A stretch of DNA of 64,000 bases from Lumbricus rubellus (GCA_945859605.1 OX243824.1:2675297-2739296); one strand, 5' to 3'; counted from the stretch's first letter, positions 31,761-44,290 are shown. The notes: a model not told the origin generated them from the letters alone. Translations and numbers: made by a program.

Positions 31761-34700
31761 ATGTCACTAGATGCGACAATGACTGCACGCGAGAGACTTC
31801 GCAGTTTGTTAATGGATCGGATGCATCAAGAAGTTGTTACATCTTTTCCGGTGAGTTTCTGACTGAAATATAATAATTTTATGCGGTAGCGACAGCGCCC
31901 TATATAAACAATATGGACACTCGAGACTTGGAGAAGACTGCCTTATGGGGGTACGCATCTGGGGTATGCAGGTGATAGGCCGCAGCGCTCTATCTTAGTG
32001 CATCTGTTATATTGTTTTGTATACATGCAGAGACGGAGTCTTCAGGATTACCGAACCAACTCTGCAGAAGTACAATAAATGACAGCAATGTGTGGGCCTG
32101 TCCTTGTATTTACATAGACCTATATAAACTTCGTTGTTGCATGGTTTCTCTGGTAGGCTACTGGAATTTTATACACGTTTCCCCCTAGAATTTGAGTATA
32201 ATTTTAAATCAGACTTGTATTCAACCAACGCTGAAACCCATGCAATGGCGAATAATTTACGACGCTAAAGTCAACGTTTACCCATTTGCAAAATGTTATG
32301 TCTAACAGCCAGGCAATTACACAGTAGAATGTATTTGAAGAACAAATTACTTTGAGCCTCAAAGTACAAATTACAATTGTAATTTACATTATTTAAATTC
32401 AATTACTCTATTATATTATTGCCCATCCCTGCCATCAGCTAAGATAATATTCAAGCCAGTAAATTGCTCCTTGCTGGTTGACTGATGTAGGAAATCATTG
32501 GGGGGGGGGGGCGGTAGAGTAATGGTTAACACGCTGGCAGGATTTGATTTGTAGGCTGCCATTAGCGCCATTGTAATTGCAAAGCTGTCTGCTCAGTTGG
32601 TAGTTTGGTAGTTAAGTATAATGAAGATTACTGCATAACTTGTAAATTTATTTCTAATGACCTGTTTTTAATAATGACTTTTATGAGAGTTAAATTATAT
32701 GTTGAAACATATTTTATTCACCAAATGTCACAAATTACAGTTTGATCTAATAAAGTAGATATTATTGTTCATTGTTATGCTTAACATTTTATTATTAATC
32801 ACTTTTTTTGTCATAAATGAAATAAATGTGATTTTAGCTAAATTCTGCTAGCCTCGGACACAGTCAATCGTATAGAATTCGAAACACTTTAGTGACTTTA
32901 CAAGACAAATTATAAATCACAAATACTATGTCAACTAGACTCAATAATAATCTGGCAAACAAAATTTTACAAAAAGTTCTAAGAATAGAACTTAGAACAC
33001 AAACATAAATAGTACTATCAGTCAGACAGAGTAAACCATCATTAATAGTCATTATACTGCTAAAATCTGTCAGTTACAAGATTTCCTCATTGTTATTCAT
33101 CATCGTCCATGTCATCATCTTTGTTGTGATCGTCATCATCATCATTGTCGCTATCATCATAACTGTCACTGTCATCATCATCACTGGCATCGTCACTGTC
33201 ATCATTGTTTTCATGGCCTATATTTCACGCTCACATCACTATATACGACGTTGTGATCTGTACTGTTTCATATTGGCATTGAAAATATTCATTTGCACAT
33301 CAGACTCAGATTTGCTGTGTTGTCAATTTGCAGGCAAGCGAAATAAATATTCAAACAACGGGGACAATACAGCAGAACGAGAAAGACATGGACGAATGCT
33401 CAGATGTTGAAACTCCCAATAAAAAGCGCAAACTGAACACGAACACTCTGAAATGTTCAATCATCAGCTGTGAGGAAAGTTTCTGTAAGATGCGAGAGGT
33501 CATCAATCATTTAAATGAAACACATCATCAGAACCTGGAAGCTCAGCATTTGAACTTTTCTACGGAAGCTGAATTCGATGAGTGGATCCGTAACGTCGAA
33601 AGAAGTGCGCCGTGCAACTTTCTTCGATTATATGTAAAAAACCGGTCATCTGCAGTACATGAGTATTACTACTGTAACAGAAGTGGCAGCAACCGCCAGA
33701 CAATCACAGGACCACGTAAGCGGCATTTGAAAGTGCAAGGTTACAATAAGATCAACAGGACGTGTCCAGCACACATAATCAAACATGTCAGACAAGATGG
33801 AATATCAGTTGAATACTATGCAACTCACTTGTGTTACACGGACGCACATACACAGTTGGGTCATGTGAGGCTGTCGGTAGCAGATCGGGAGTGGCTTGCT
33901 GGGAAGCTGGCACTGCAGATACCTCTGGAAGCAATCTTGAGAGATGTTCGCAACACTCTGGATGGGCAGCTGACACGACTACACATTGTCACAAGACAGG
34001 ACCTCGTAAATATAGAAAAGGCATACCATTTGAATAAACCGGAAAGACGACACCAAGATGACGCCACAAGTGTTGCAGCATTTGTGCACAGCTACGACGG
34101 CAAGCGTAATTCGCCAATACTCGCGTTCAAGCCACAAGGTGCAGAACACTTCGACATCTTGCCGGAAGGATTAGAAGCGTCGCTGGCAAGCGAAGACTTC
34201 TTTCTTGCGCTGATGGATGGGTCACAATGCCACATGCTGGAGCAACACGGAAATGGGCCTATGAGTGTCGTGTGCGTCGACTCTACACACGGCACAAATA
34301 GCTACGACTTCCAGCTAACAACTGTCATGGTGCTGGACAATAACCGTCAAGGGTTTCCGGTCGCATTCCTTTATTCAAACAAGGTGACTGAGGATACTTT
34401 CAAGATTTTCTTCCAGTCTTTGAAAGTGAAATGCGGGATCATTCAGTGCAATGCCTTCATGTCCGACATGGCACCTCAGTTTTACAACGCATGGCAGTTG
34501 GTGATGGGTGAGTGCGAGCACAGACTTTACTGCGCTTGGCATGTCGATAAAAGCTTTCGAGAGAACTCTCGCCGACTGATCAAAGATAGTGAAAAGGTTG
34601 TATACGTTTACAAGGGTCTTCGGACTTTGATGGACGAAACGGATGCTCTCACCTTTGATTCACTGCTACAAAAGTTTGTTGAGCAGCTTCGAAATGATGC

Positions 34701-35751
34701 AGACTTGTCTGCGTTCTTGAAATTCTTCGAAGCCCATTATTCCACATGTGTTAACAGATGGGCATATAGTTACCGCTCAAGATGTGGTATCAATACAAAT
34801 ATGCATCTCGAGAGGATGCACGGAATTCTGAAGCATACGTACTTAAACGGGAAAAAGAACAAGTGGCTGGACAGTGCTATCGCATCGCTCATGAATCTTG
34901 TCTACGACAAGCAATTTGACAGACTGACCAGTATCTGTAAGGGCAAGTACACGAAGAAACTGTCCGAGCTACGAAAAAGACATGCAACTGGAATCGCTAT
35001 GAAGTCCATCAGCTGCGAAATGGTCCCTGGAAAGGAATGGTGCGTCCGATCTGAGTCTGAGGAAACAGACTACTACACGGTGCGTCTGGCCAACACGGAT
35101 TGTGACTGCAACATCAAGTGCAACGACTGTGTAGCGTGCATTCACAGATATTCCTGCAACTGTCCAGACAACCAGACGTTCTTCAACATGTGCAAACATA
35201 TCCATTACATCGGGATGTTGAATGTACGCATGAATCATGGGACAACAGAGCCAGCGGTTCTGCAGAATTCTGGAGATTCGGATAGTGGTGACAGCGGCCA
35301 ATTCTACATTGGCTCCACTGACAGTATACATATTCGTCAGGAGTGTGAAGCAGCAGCTCACATTCAGCAGCTGTCTCGCCCAACAAGTAACCTGGAGGAA
35401 AAGCAGAAACGCTTTCAGGAGCATCTCTTGGAGACATCGTTGTTTGTCAGGTCACTGACGAGTCTGGAGGAAATAGATGTTGCCGACGCTACATTGTGCA
35501 GCATAAAGCCGAAAGTGACTGCAGTTCGTGCTGGAAGAGCAACGACGACATTAGCCAGCTTAGTACCAACTGCTGACAGCTGCAAAGAGCCACACAACAA
35601 AAGCATCGTTAGACAGAGGAGGTTCTTCTCGACGAAACGTCGAACGCCAGCTGCCTCCTCCAGCAGTACTTTAAAAAAGCCAACAATTGTCGAGCGGAAA
35701 GAGATTCAGCTTGAGCTGCTGAAAACAAGCCTCCTAGAAGAACACTTTTAG
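31761..35751 (+). CDS. MULE transposase, two exons, about 835 residues
   Basis: Exon 1 is 31761-31850 (30 codons). It follows an in-frame stop at 31752, ends TTTTCCG and is followed by the donor GTGAGT. Exon 2 starts at 33334 after CAATTTGCAG; both sides are in phase 0, with no inner stop to TAG at 35749. A C2H2 finger (CSIISC..HLNETHH) lies near residue 70-95. A region with scattered Cys/His (YYCNRSG..CPAHI..THLCYTDAH) follows at ~140-210. The core has D346 (VVCVDSTHG), D408 (FMSDMAPQF), the family's CxxH (CAWH, 430-433) and E523 (NMHLERMHG), the expected DDE triad with a CxxH. A SWIM-type zinc site CNC..CKH spans 638-652. The protein should bind the 62-bp ends and cut and paste the element in the nucleus. 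A domesticated host gene is possible, but matching ends and target duplication favour a mobile element. The splice model is inferred. Confidence 0.8.
31851..33333 (+). other. predicted intron of the MULE transposase
   Basis: GTGAGT..TTTGCAG borders a 1483-bp AT-rich stretch without a conserved frame. It holds a G12 run (32500-32511) and a TCATCA-rich segment (33098-33200). A CDS starting downstream of the intron is the alternative, but it would have no ATG before the zinc finger except at about 33388. Confidence 0.5.
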
Positions 35752-37000
35752 GTATTATTTTTATAGTTCTGTTTGCTGTTTATGTTAACAGTTTGATTGA
35801 AAAGATGGGCGTTGGACACTGTGGAATTGGGTGCATCGGATGAATGATTTTAACTTCTGATTTGTGATTTCCAAGCTACGATTTACATTTTGTTCCGTTG
35901 ATTTACAAAGTAGGAACATTTTATGGAATGGTATCTGTTTAACCTTAACCAAAAGTGAACCGATCCTGTAGGAGTACATTTAGTTCTTGAAAACCTCAAA
36001 GTTGTTTTGTATCCATCTGATTACAAGATTGTACGATTTCCCCCCTTATATATGGTTTGCTTGAAGATGTAACATATATAGCATACGATATAGAAATATA
36101 TACTGGCATAGGCTATTATATGTGTATAGATAGACAGTGCTTTTTGCTTGGAAAAAGAGCATTACTTTAACTCATATTCTGGCACCAATAGACAATGAAA
36201 ACAATGATGTGGAAGTCATATATAATACTGTCTGTTAACGAAAATTGAATTACTTGCAACACACTGAAACAACTGCAGAAAAAGGTGCTGAAATTCATGT
36301 CCGGTGCTTTATAGCAGAAAGAGCACTGTATTTAAATGTATAAAAATATATATTTACACAGCTACATGTATTATAGTATATTACATTATTTATTAAGCAA
36401 TCTTGATATAGATGCTTACATAAGCATTTTGGCTGTTAATAGTTACTGTGAACATTTTGTACTACTTGTTGTGATGAACACATACCTACTTACTGATTTC
36501 TTTTGCTATGTGACCTAGCTTCTTAATAGCTATGCTCACTCCCGTTCTGGGTACCCTTTCTCAGGGATCATTTACCTGGTAGTTGCTATTATTAGCTTCC
36601 TATTTTCACTACACATTGTTTTTTTTGTCATTTTGTTGAGTTCTGAATAGTTTTGATCTCTGTAAATAAAGAAATTGAATTTAATTAAATTGAAAAAAAT
36701 ACTTTATGAGTGCTGCTTGCTTTTACTGATGAGCAATTGGGTCTTAATGATTGTAACCCCTGATTTTGTCAGAATGTCATTTAACATGACTGCATTGTTA
36801 TATTCTGTAATTAGTGTAACAATTAGTGTAACAATTAATTATAAAACATATACAATTATAAAGGTAGGTCTATTGCATTTTAAAATCTTCAGTATGAGAG
36901 TGAAATAAAGATCGAGCTATCTGTATACTGATAAGCACATGTCTGGTTATTGTAGAGTCTCCCTTGTTCTCATGCTGCTATAATGCAACAGTGATCTTTC
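35752..37000. other. MULE 3' flank, no gene seen
   Basis: AT-rich DNA after the transposase stop. Possible polyadenylation signals AATAAA occur near 36666. Short frames here resemble nothing I know. Confidence 0.4.
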
Positions 37001-37009
37001 ACAGTTGCT

Positions 37010-37131
37010 GGCCCTAGGACCTGGAATGGGCTCCCTGTTGCACTCCGTCTTGTACACTACTATGTTTCTATCTCACTTAAAAACTGCCTTATTTAGCCGT
37101 TGTTGGACTGGGAGCGCTTCTGAGTAGTTCC
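37010..37131 (+). mobile_element. CR1-group LINE 3' remnant
   Basis: GPRTWNGLPVALR is encoded on the plus strand, followed by TGGGAGCGCTTCTGAGTAG. These are the same C-terminus and tail as the larger LINEs. Confidence 0.7.
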
Positions 37132-37426
37132 AGGACCAGAGACCAAGAGACCGATGAGGTCACATAGATGCATGGCAAGTAAATTACTGTGAGAACCTTG
37201 AGTTTTAGCCAATCAATAAATGTGACGGATGAGGCTAGAATTAATACCTCTGGATAGGGGTCATCCACTCGGATCCTTCTCCACTCGCATACATATACAA
37301 TTATACATGGAGTCCATGGACACATTATCGCGGTACATGCCTTGGAAAGATTCCTCGAACAGTTTAACGCGTAACACGGACAGAAGTGAACATCTGTGCA
37401 TATTATAATGATTCGTTTATTCACAT

Positions 37427-37768
37427 TCAATCTGACAAACCACAGAATGATTACAAGTACATGTCATACGAAATACGGCCCACTAGGCTATAGCACGATA
37501 CACAGGTCAGCTTTACAGCCGTGGGTTCGGCCTAACACTATGGCCTAAGTGCTGGATCACTTCAGGTTCGGCCAAGCCAGAAGTGGGGGGCGGGTCATCT
37601 TATTTTCAGCAGAACCCGAGTCAAGCAACACAACAGCAAAGCACTGCTGGCAGCTAACAGAAAAATCATATAAATATTTGCCCTGTGTGAGGCTTGAACC
37701 TGGGTCGCGTGGATGACACGCAGTTTATCGACCAGCGCTCTCTCAACTGAGCTACGGACACCCCCCCT
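37427..37768 (-). mobile_element. tRNA-derived SINE, second family, full copy
   Basis: Reverse-complement partner of 5614-5982: GTCCGTAGCTCAGTTGAGAG head, GGTTCAAGCCTC box B, and the same long body. It lies near the right end of the MULE. Confidence 0.85.
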
Positions 37769-38062
37769 CCATATAGGCCTACACACGGAAGCATAAAATG
37801 AAATTGACCTTCGCATGTGCGGTCAGTTTATAGGAAACTGATAATTCACGCAAAATTGCAAAGTCGATCTGCTCAGGATAGGACGCAGTTGAGAAATGCC
37901 TAAAGAGGCGCTACATAAAATCATTTGTTGAATGTACTTTGTTAAGCGAAGCGTGATTGGTTGAGCTAAAAATAGCTTATGAAAACAGGAGAAGTTATAC
38001 GAGCAAGTTTGAATTGCTTGAAAAAATATTGCTGTACTAACGTGGATTATTTGAATATTTGG

Positions 38063-38107
38063 TGGAATATAATACATGGAATAAAATGGTTTAAAGGTGT
38101 CTAAAAA
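38063..38107 (-). promoter_or_regulatory. PSE-TATA snRNA-type core promoter
   Basis: The minus strand reads TTTTTAGACACCTTTAAACC, then TTATATTCC at offset 29-30. Leftward transcription would enter the MULE end. Confidence 0.55.
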
Positions 38108-38796
38108 TCGAACATTGCACACGATTACCGTCGCCACAGTAAGAAAGTAAAGCAAGTATTACAATATTAAACCGCCTGCAAACGCATTGGGAACGTCAAA
38201 TAAGAGCTATCTTAACTAATAACTATTCAACTAATATCTTTTTGAATGGATTGATACAACCGATGACTAAAATAATTAATTGATCAACAGTTGCGGTGCT
38301 TCAAGAACCGACTATCTACCTCGTTCATAGTCTGTCCTTCCCTAGTTTCAGCTGTAGGCCTACATAACCGATGATGTAGGCATACAGCTGTTGTTGTTGT
38401 TGTTGTTGTTGTTGTCGTTGTTTTTGTTGCTGATAATAATGGCAAACGCAAACATTTAATCTGAGATCATATCATAATTAAAACCAGTTTACTGAGTTCT
38501 ATTGGTTTTGAAACACCGTTAGTGTCAATCTACGCAGAGGAGTGTTCTATGTTATGGACAATAATTTGCTATTGCTCTTATTGATGTCGTTATTGTCAAT
38601 GATGCAACGCCAACTTTCGCCACAGTCCTACTGAAGTGGTGCCAGTGCCAAGTCTCACCAAATGTGGAGGTCAACGTCAACGACTTTGGCAGCTGATAAA
38701 TCCCAAAATTATTATATCGGCTTCCACAGTTACATGTATTCGGGTATAATATTACAGTGATTCAATTTTTTTCTTTTTCCACTCTTGACGGTTTAG

Positions 38797-38838
38797 TTAC
38801 AACACCTTTAAATCGTTGGCAACGTAAATATATATAAA
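38797..38838 (+). promoter_or_regulatory. PSE-TATA snRNA-type core promoter
   Basis: TTACAACACCTTTAAATCG is followed by ATATATATAAAAAC at offset 28-30. A T5 run lies about 50 nt past the TATA box. Confidence 0.6.
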
Positions 38839-39535
38839 AACGCCCATGATGTCGAGATAAATTTAGTAAAAAAGAGATTTTTAATATCGTAATCGTCGTT
38901 TTCTAGATCGACTTAAACCATTGATTGAATATCCGATCATGGAAATTAGTCATCAAAATATAACTTTTTCCAATATCTATCCGAGACTCCCAGTAAGAAC
39001 TGCAAGCACTTTATTTTATCGAATGTTAACTGGTATTATTGTTTATCACCTTCTGATCTCAATTTAACTCAAAATGGTCGTCCAGCAGCCTTATCAATCT
39101 TCACTGAAAAAATTACTTTTACCGTCTTTCAATTATACGACAACTTACTCTAATAATTGTTCAGAAGATTACGATTGAAAAGGAAGTCGTGGTTTTGGAG
39201 ACCATCCCTAGAATTGAAGTTATTTTAATTTTCACTTTATATCATGCTATAAAAGCTCAGTTTAGTTAATGAACTATTATTTAATGTATAAAAACACAAA
39301 ATAATGCAGTGAATTTTACGGTGCTCTTCTGGAGTAAACAAAAAGATTTTCTGCTATCGACATCTAGCAATTAGTATTTCCTTATCAATTAATTCATGTC
39401 TAGTTTTTTCATGTCATCGTCAACCACAAGATGTCGTTCAAACGCGCAGTAATTGCTAATCAACTTGCAAACCTTTATTTTTTTTATTCATCTACAAAAT
39501 ATTGCTGTACTAACGTGGATTATTTGAATATTTGG

Positions 39536-39580
39536 TGGAATATAATACATGGAATAAAATGGTTTAAAGGTGTCTAAAAA
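39536..39580 (-). promoter_or_regulatory. PSE-TATA snRNA-type core promoter (copy 2)
   Basis: Identical to 38063-38107. Upstream of the 39497 boundary, leftward reading meets the intervening 486 bp, which contains a CTAGATGTCGATAG block near 39353-39368. Confidence 0.55.
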
Positions 39581-40269
39581 TCGAACATTGCACACGATTA
39601 CCGTCGCCACAGTAAGAAAGTAAAGCAAGTATTACAATATTAAACCGCCTGCAAACGCATTGGGAACGTCAAATAAGAGCTATCTTAACTAATAACTATT
39701 CAACTAATATCTTTTTGAATGGCTTGATACAACCGATGACTAAAATAATTAATTGATCAACAGTTGCGGTGCTTCAAGAACCGACTATCTACCTCGTTCA
39801 TAGTCTGTCCTTCCCTAGTTTCAGCTGTAGGCCTACATAACCGATGATGTAGGCATACAGCTGTTGTTGTTGTTGTTGTTGTTGTTGTCGTTGTTTTTGT
39901 TGCTGATAATAATGGCAAACGCAAACATTTAATCTGAGATCATATCATAATTAAAACCAGTTTACTGAGTTCTATTGGTTTTGAAACACCGTTAGTGTCA
40001 ATCTACGCAGAGGAGTGTTCTATGTTATGGACAATAATTTGCTATTGCTCTTATTGATGTCGTTATTGTCACTGATGCAACGCCAACTTTCGCCACAGTC
40101 CTACTGAAGTGGTGCCAGTGCCAAGTCTCACCAAATGTGGAGGTCAACGTCAACGACTTTGGCAGCTGATAAATCCCAAAATTATTATATCGGCTTCCAC
40201 AGTTACATGTATTCGGGTATAATATTACAGTGATTCAATTTTTTTCTTTTTCCACTCTTGACGGTTTAG

Positions 40270-40311
40270 TTACAACACCTTTAAATCGTTGGCAACGTAA
40301 ATATATATAAA
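40270..40311 (+). promoter_or_regulatory. PSE-TATA snRNA-type core promoter (copy 2)
   Basis: Identical to 38797-38838. Confidence 0.6.
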
Positions 40312-41014
40312 AACGCCCATGATGTCGAGATAAATTTAGTAAAAAAGAGATTTTTAATATCGTAATCGTCGTTTTCTAGATCGACTTAAACCATTGATTG
40401 AATATCCGATCATGGAAATTAGTCATCAACATATAACTTTTTCCAATATCTATCCGAGACTCCCAGTAAGAACTGCAAGCACTCGAGGGTTAAACGAATA
40501 TCTATATATCTATATTAAATTCGCAATTGAATTGATGCATCGATCGAATTCAACAAAGTCTCACCTCTCCCATGCATCAACACACAAGTCTCCCACTTTC
40601 AGCAGCAAAAGCATTCTTGTAGAAAACTTCCCCTGAAACCTCTTCTATAAGCTTACTATCTGGATCGTTCCTTCAGAGCAAAGCATTGCGATGATGCTAG
40701 TCGTGTTCAGTGTTTAGCAATGGTGGAGTTCGTAAGTGCATCCAATTATAGCCATCACTGTTTGTGCCACAATCGCCTGATGACGTCGATAGAATATAGA
40801 ACTCTGTAAAATTCTCATCATAATGCACGTTTGACTCTAATATTATTATTCTCATGTTTGTTAGTATATAATTAACATTATTGGAAAATTTGTTAGTAGT
40901 TGATCCATGGCAAAGATGATTAGCGGCAACCGCCTACATCACCCAGGCTTGGGAATAGCACTGCCAGATGTAAGGCAATGGAATATCTTATGGTTGCATG
41001 TGATGCAGATTACA

Positions 41015-43925
41015 TATTGTATTGTATTGTATTGTATTTAAACATTTATAAAGCGCCTCTAGTAGGGTGAACCGTTCAGAGGCGCTCCCAGTGCGCAAGG
41101 CCCAGCGAGAAGAAACAGGTTTTGAGAAGAGACAAAGCAGAGGAGAGACTACCAGAAAGAAGTGTAGAGCGAACAGAAGGAGAAAGGGCATTCCAAAGAT
41201 AAGGACCAATTGAGACAAATGATCGAGACTGAGCCATAACAGTTCTAGACCGAGGAACCAAGAGGTCAAATCTGTTGGATGAACGAAGTGGACGGTGGGA
41301 GGAAGCTGAGTGAGGACGAAGTAAAACATTAGTGAGATATTTTGGGGCAAGACCCCGTTGAGCCTTTATGATCAGAGTGAGGATCTTAAATTGTGTGCGA
41401 GCACGGAGAGGAAGCCAGTGAAGTTCATGAAACATAAAGGTAGAGATGTGAGAGTACTTGGGAAGGCGGGCAATCAATCTAGCAGCTGAGTTGAGAACCG
41501 ATTGAATCGGTGAAAGACGAACTTTAGGAAGACCAATGAGGAGAGCATTGCAATAGTCAATTCGTGAACATATAAAAGCATGAATTAAGGTAGTGAAGAT
41601 GGAGGAGGAGACAGAGCGACGAATGGCTCTGAGACGTCTTAACTGGAAATATGACGAGCGTGTCACATTGGAAATATGCTCAGTAAAGGTAAGTGAGCTA
41701 TCAAGTACAACACCCAGATCCCGCACACTTGAAGAGAAGGTAAACAGCGGAAATGTTTCAGAGAGCAGAAGGAAATCAAGCTTCTGGAGTTGCTGGGGAG
41801 TACCTAGCCAGATGAATTGAGTCTTTGAAGTATTAAGCGAAAGGCGATTTGAAGACATCCATGAGTGGAGATGAGTAGTAAGGGATTCAATAAGAGCAAC
41901 TAATAGCAGCTGGGAAGATGAGGGACCATGGACAAAAGCCTGAACATCATCAGCAAATAGATGGCCAGCAGCACTACAAATCGGAAAAAGAGAAGAGATG
42001 TCGGCCGTGTAAAGAATAAATAGGAGAGGTCCAAGAACTGAACTTTAAGGAACACCCAGATTAACATGAATCCATTGGGTTCGAGAGTCACCAGATATAA
42101 TCATTTGAGTTCTTTCAGAAAGGTACGACTGGAACCAAGATAGGGGGAGGCCTTTAACACCATAGGAGGTCTCAAGACGCTTGAGTAAGATGTCATGATC
42201 GACCATGTCAAAAGCTGAAGAGACATCATAGAGGGCCAACAGAGAGACCTCAGACCTATCAACAGCAGAATAGATTTAAGATAATAGAGAAAGGAGAGCT
42301 GTCTCGGTGGAATGATGGGCCCTAAAACCAGATTGATTTGCAGGAAGGAGACCAGATTGCTCAAGGTAAGGTAGAAACTGCAGAGAGACAAGGCGTTCAA
42401 GTGTCTTAGAAAGATATGATAGATTTGAGATAGGCCGATAATTTTGGCAAAGGTTGGTGTCAAGGTTAGGCTTTTTTAGTGAAGGAAAGACAAGGGCCCG
42501 TTTCTGAGAGGGAGGGATGCAACCTTCAGAGAGGGATCTATTAAACAGGTAAACTAAAAGGGGGCCAAAGTCATCCAAAATGTCATTGATAACAAATGGG
42601 GGTAGTGGATCAAGTTCACATGAGTTTAAGTTAGCAGTTTGCAAAAGCTAGCCGAAGGTCAACCTCAGTGACAGGTTTAAAATCATCAAAGACCGTTGAC
42701 GTTGAGGTAAACGTTGGAGGAGGTGCATCAGCAGTTGATGCACGAATGCGGTCGATCTTTGTTGAGAGTGCCTCAAGAAATTCAGTTGCAGTGAATGCAG
42801 GTGTTTCAGAGGAGCGAGATGTCTTGCCAAGAAGCCCCGAGATCGACGACCACAGACGTCTGGGATTCTTGGCGTTGCGCAAGACCAGCTTTTCCCAGTG
42901 AGCTGCCTCTTTGTGGTGGTAGAGACGATGTAGGGCGCGTAGCTGAGCAATCCAAGCCAGTCGATCACTGGACTCCTTGGTCCGACGATACCGTCGCTCT
43001 AGGCATCGTGTTTGACGACGAAGCCTATGGCAGTCGGCATCAATCCAGACTGCCAATGGACGAATACGTGTCCATACCTTGCGACGAGGTAGCATACTGT
43101 CAAGAAGATTCGTCACGGTGGAGGTATAGAGATCAAATAGCTGAGCGACCGTGAGCTTATCAAGAGCAGGAGACGGTGTAGAAAGAAGAGTATCACGAAG
43201 AGCGTTGCTGAAGGCTTGAGAGTCGAATGACTTCCATCCTCTCTGCATGCGAATGGAATGAATCGGTTGAAGATGGATGGAAGGAAGAATGAACTGGATG
43301 AAGGAATGATCCGAGAGTGTTGGAGGCATAACCTTGAGATCGTCAACTTGTTCGTCATCACTGGTTATAACAAGATCAAGGTAACCACCTAAAATGTGGG
43401 TAGGTTGATTGATGTGTTGGCGAAGACCGAACTGAGAGAGGAGGCCAAGGAAGCGAACTGAACTGGGAAGAGTAGGTTCTTCTAGATGAACATTGAAGTC
43501 ACCAAGGATGATGAGCTGGCTGTTTCGCGTTATGAGGATCTCGAGAATTGAGGAAAGTTCTTCGAAGAATTGTCCAGGTGGAGAAGAGGAGCCGGGTCTG
43601 TAGACGGTGAGGAGAGTGACAGGACCACGCGGAGTGGCAATGCTCAAGCATAGAGCTTCCAATGTGGTAAACGAGCAGTCCAAGGTAACTTGCGACACAC
43701 GTAACGAAGAGCGAAAGAAAACTACGATACGACCCCCGTGTGTTTGGTGGCCATCAGGTTGAGGCGGACGAGGGCAGTCACGCGAGGAGTAGCCAGATGG
43801 AGTCACACGTAGGATCGGTACGTCATCTGAGGCAAGATGCCAGCTCTCGGTGATGGCGAAGACATCAAGCTGGTCCTGCAGAATAGACTGAGCAACATAG
43901 GCGAACATCTCATAGACATCTTATG
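41015..43925 (-). mobile_element. CR1-group LINE, nearly complete second reading frame, (ATACA)n tail
   Basis: Minus-strand element from near the start of the endonuclease to the tail GGGAGCGCCTCTGAACGGTT..AGAGGCGCTTTATAAATG and then (ATACA)n at 41017-41040. It is a different family from the one at 24-26.5 kb: similar layout, but the tail begins CTGAACGG where the other has CTGAGTAG. A relic of the same tail is at 47045-47150. Confidence 0.85.
41076..43908 (-). pseudogene. CR1-group endonuclease-reverse transcriptase, decayed
   Basis: The first frame (43908-42631) holds most of an APE-like endonuclease: VFAITESWH near its start, LIILGDFNVH in the middle, PTLSDHSFIQF before the linker. A one-base frameshift near 42640 follows (LAFANC, then the resumed frame NLNSCELDPLPP). 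The reverse transcriptase continues in one frame with two stop codons. One is at about 42276, before IYSAVD. The other is at about 42045, where motif B LGVPQGS has its Q codon changed from CAA to TAA. Motif A reads ALYDVSSAFDMVDHD. The C-terminal part (41858-41076) includes MSSNRLSLNTSKTQFIWLG and FVSIGPYLWNALS. Three inactivating changes make this an old, dead copy. Only the first residues of the endonuclease are missing at the 5' end. Confidence 0.85.
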
Positions 43926-43972
43926 GCTTCAATCATGGCCAGCGACGTGGATTTTCGCAATTGTCAGGTTCT

Positions 43973-44015
43973 ACTTGAACACCTTAAACATAATGACAAC
44001 AAATGCTATAAAAGA
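43973..44015 (+). promoter_or_regulatory. PSE-TATA snRNA-type core promoter
   Basis: CTTGAACACCTTAAACAT is followed by GCTATAAAAGAC at offset 29, a textbook TATA box. It lies just beyond the 5' end of the LINE. TTTT follows about 70 nt after the predicted start. Confidence 0.65.
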
Positions 44016-44134
44016 CACATTTTGTATCCACCATGTAACTCTTCTGTTTGCGACGCCCAATGCCAGCACAAAGTTACTGTGCCACTTAAAGTTATTAAAT
44101 TTTGTTGTCTCTTGTCTTGTCTTGTCTTTAACCT

Positions 44135-44290
44135 TCCTCGATTCGAGGGTTGGTCGCTTCATGGACATGTCTTCGCCATTTTTTCCTGTCCTCCGTCTCC
44201 TTTAATATCTGCTCGAATGGTAGTTCCATCCATGTGATGACATTAGCGATCCAACCCATCCTCGGTCTTCCCCTTGCCCTTGATCCCGAC
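44135..44290 (-). mobile_element. RTE-type LINE, 3' remnant
   Basis: The minus strand encodes KGKGRPRMGWIANVI followed by a DRKKWR-type segment, then ATTCGAGG and a TGTCTTGTCTTG-like run at the plus-strand left edge. It is typical of the C-terminus and tail of RTE elements. Confidence 0.65.

Larger units (their letters stand above)
29859..38008 (+). mobile_element. complete MULE (Mutator-like) DNA transposon, 8150 bp
   Basis: The terminal inverted repeats are 62 bp (29859-29920 and 37947-38008) and match at 60 of 62 bases; they begin ACTTGCCCATATAACTTCTC. Both sides carry the same 8 bp, TTGAATTG (29851-29858 and 38009-38016). Near its middle lies an intact transposase. An 8-9 bp target duplication and long inverted ends are hallmarks of Mutator-like elements. 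Inside are also an RTE remnant, a small MITE, a CR1-group tail and a tRNA-SINE, which are either later insertions or captured DNA. No snRNA-type promoter of the surrounding array lies inside it. Confidence 0.9.
38024..39010 (+). repeat. 987-bp direct repeat, copy 1
   Basis: Matches 39497-40483 base for base except about three substitutions that I can see (near 38243, 38600 and 38957). It starts a few bases after the MULE's right target duplication. It carries one leftward and one rightward promoter, a CTGGCA hairpin block and a (GTT)n run. Confidence 0.9.
39497..40483 (+). repeat. 987-bp direct repeat, copy 2
   Basis: Second copy, separated from the first by 486 bp of unrelated DNA. Its right end abuts CACTCGAGGGTTAA (40480-40493), which equals the right end of the piggyBac-like MITE at 937-1417. 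In copy 1 different sequence follows. Confidence 0.9.
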
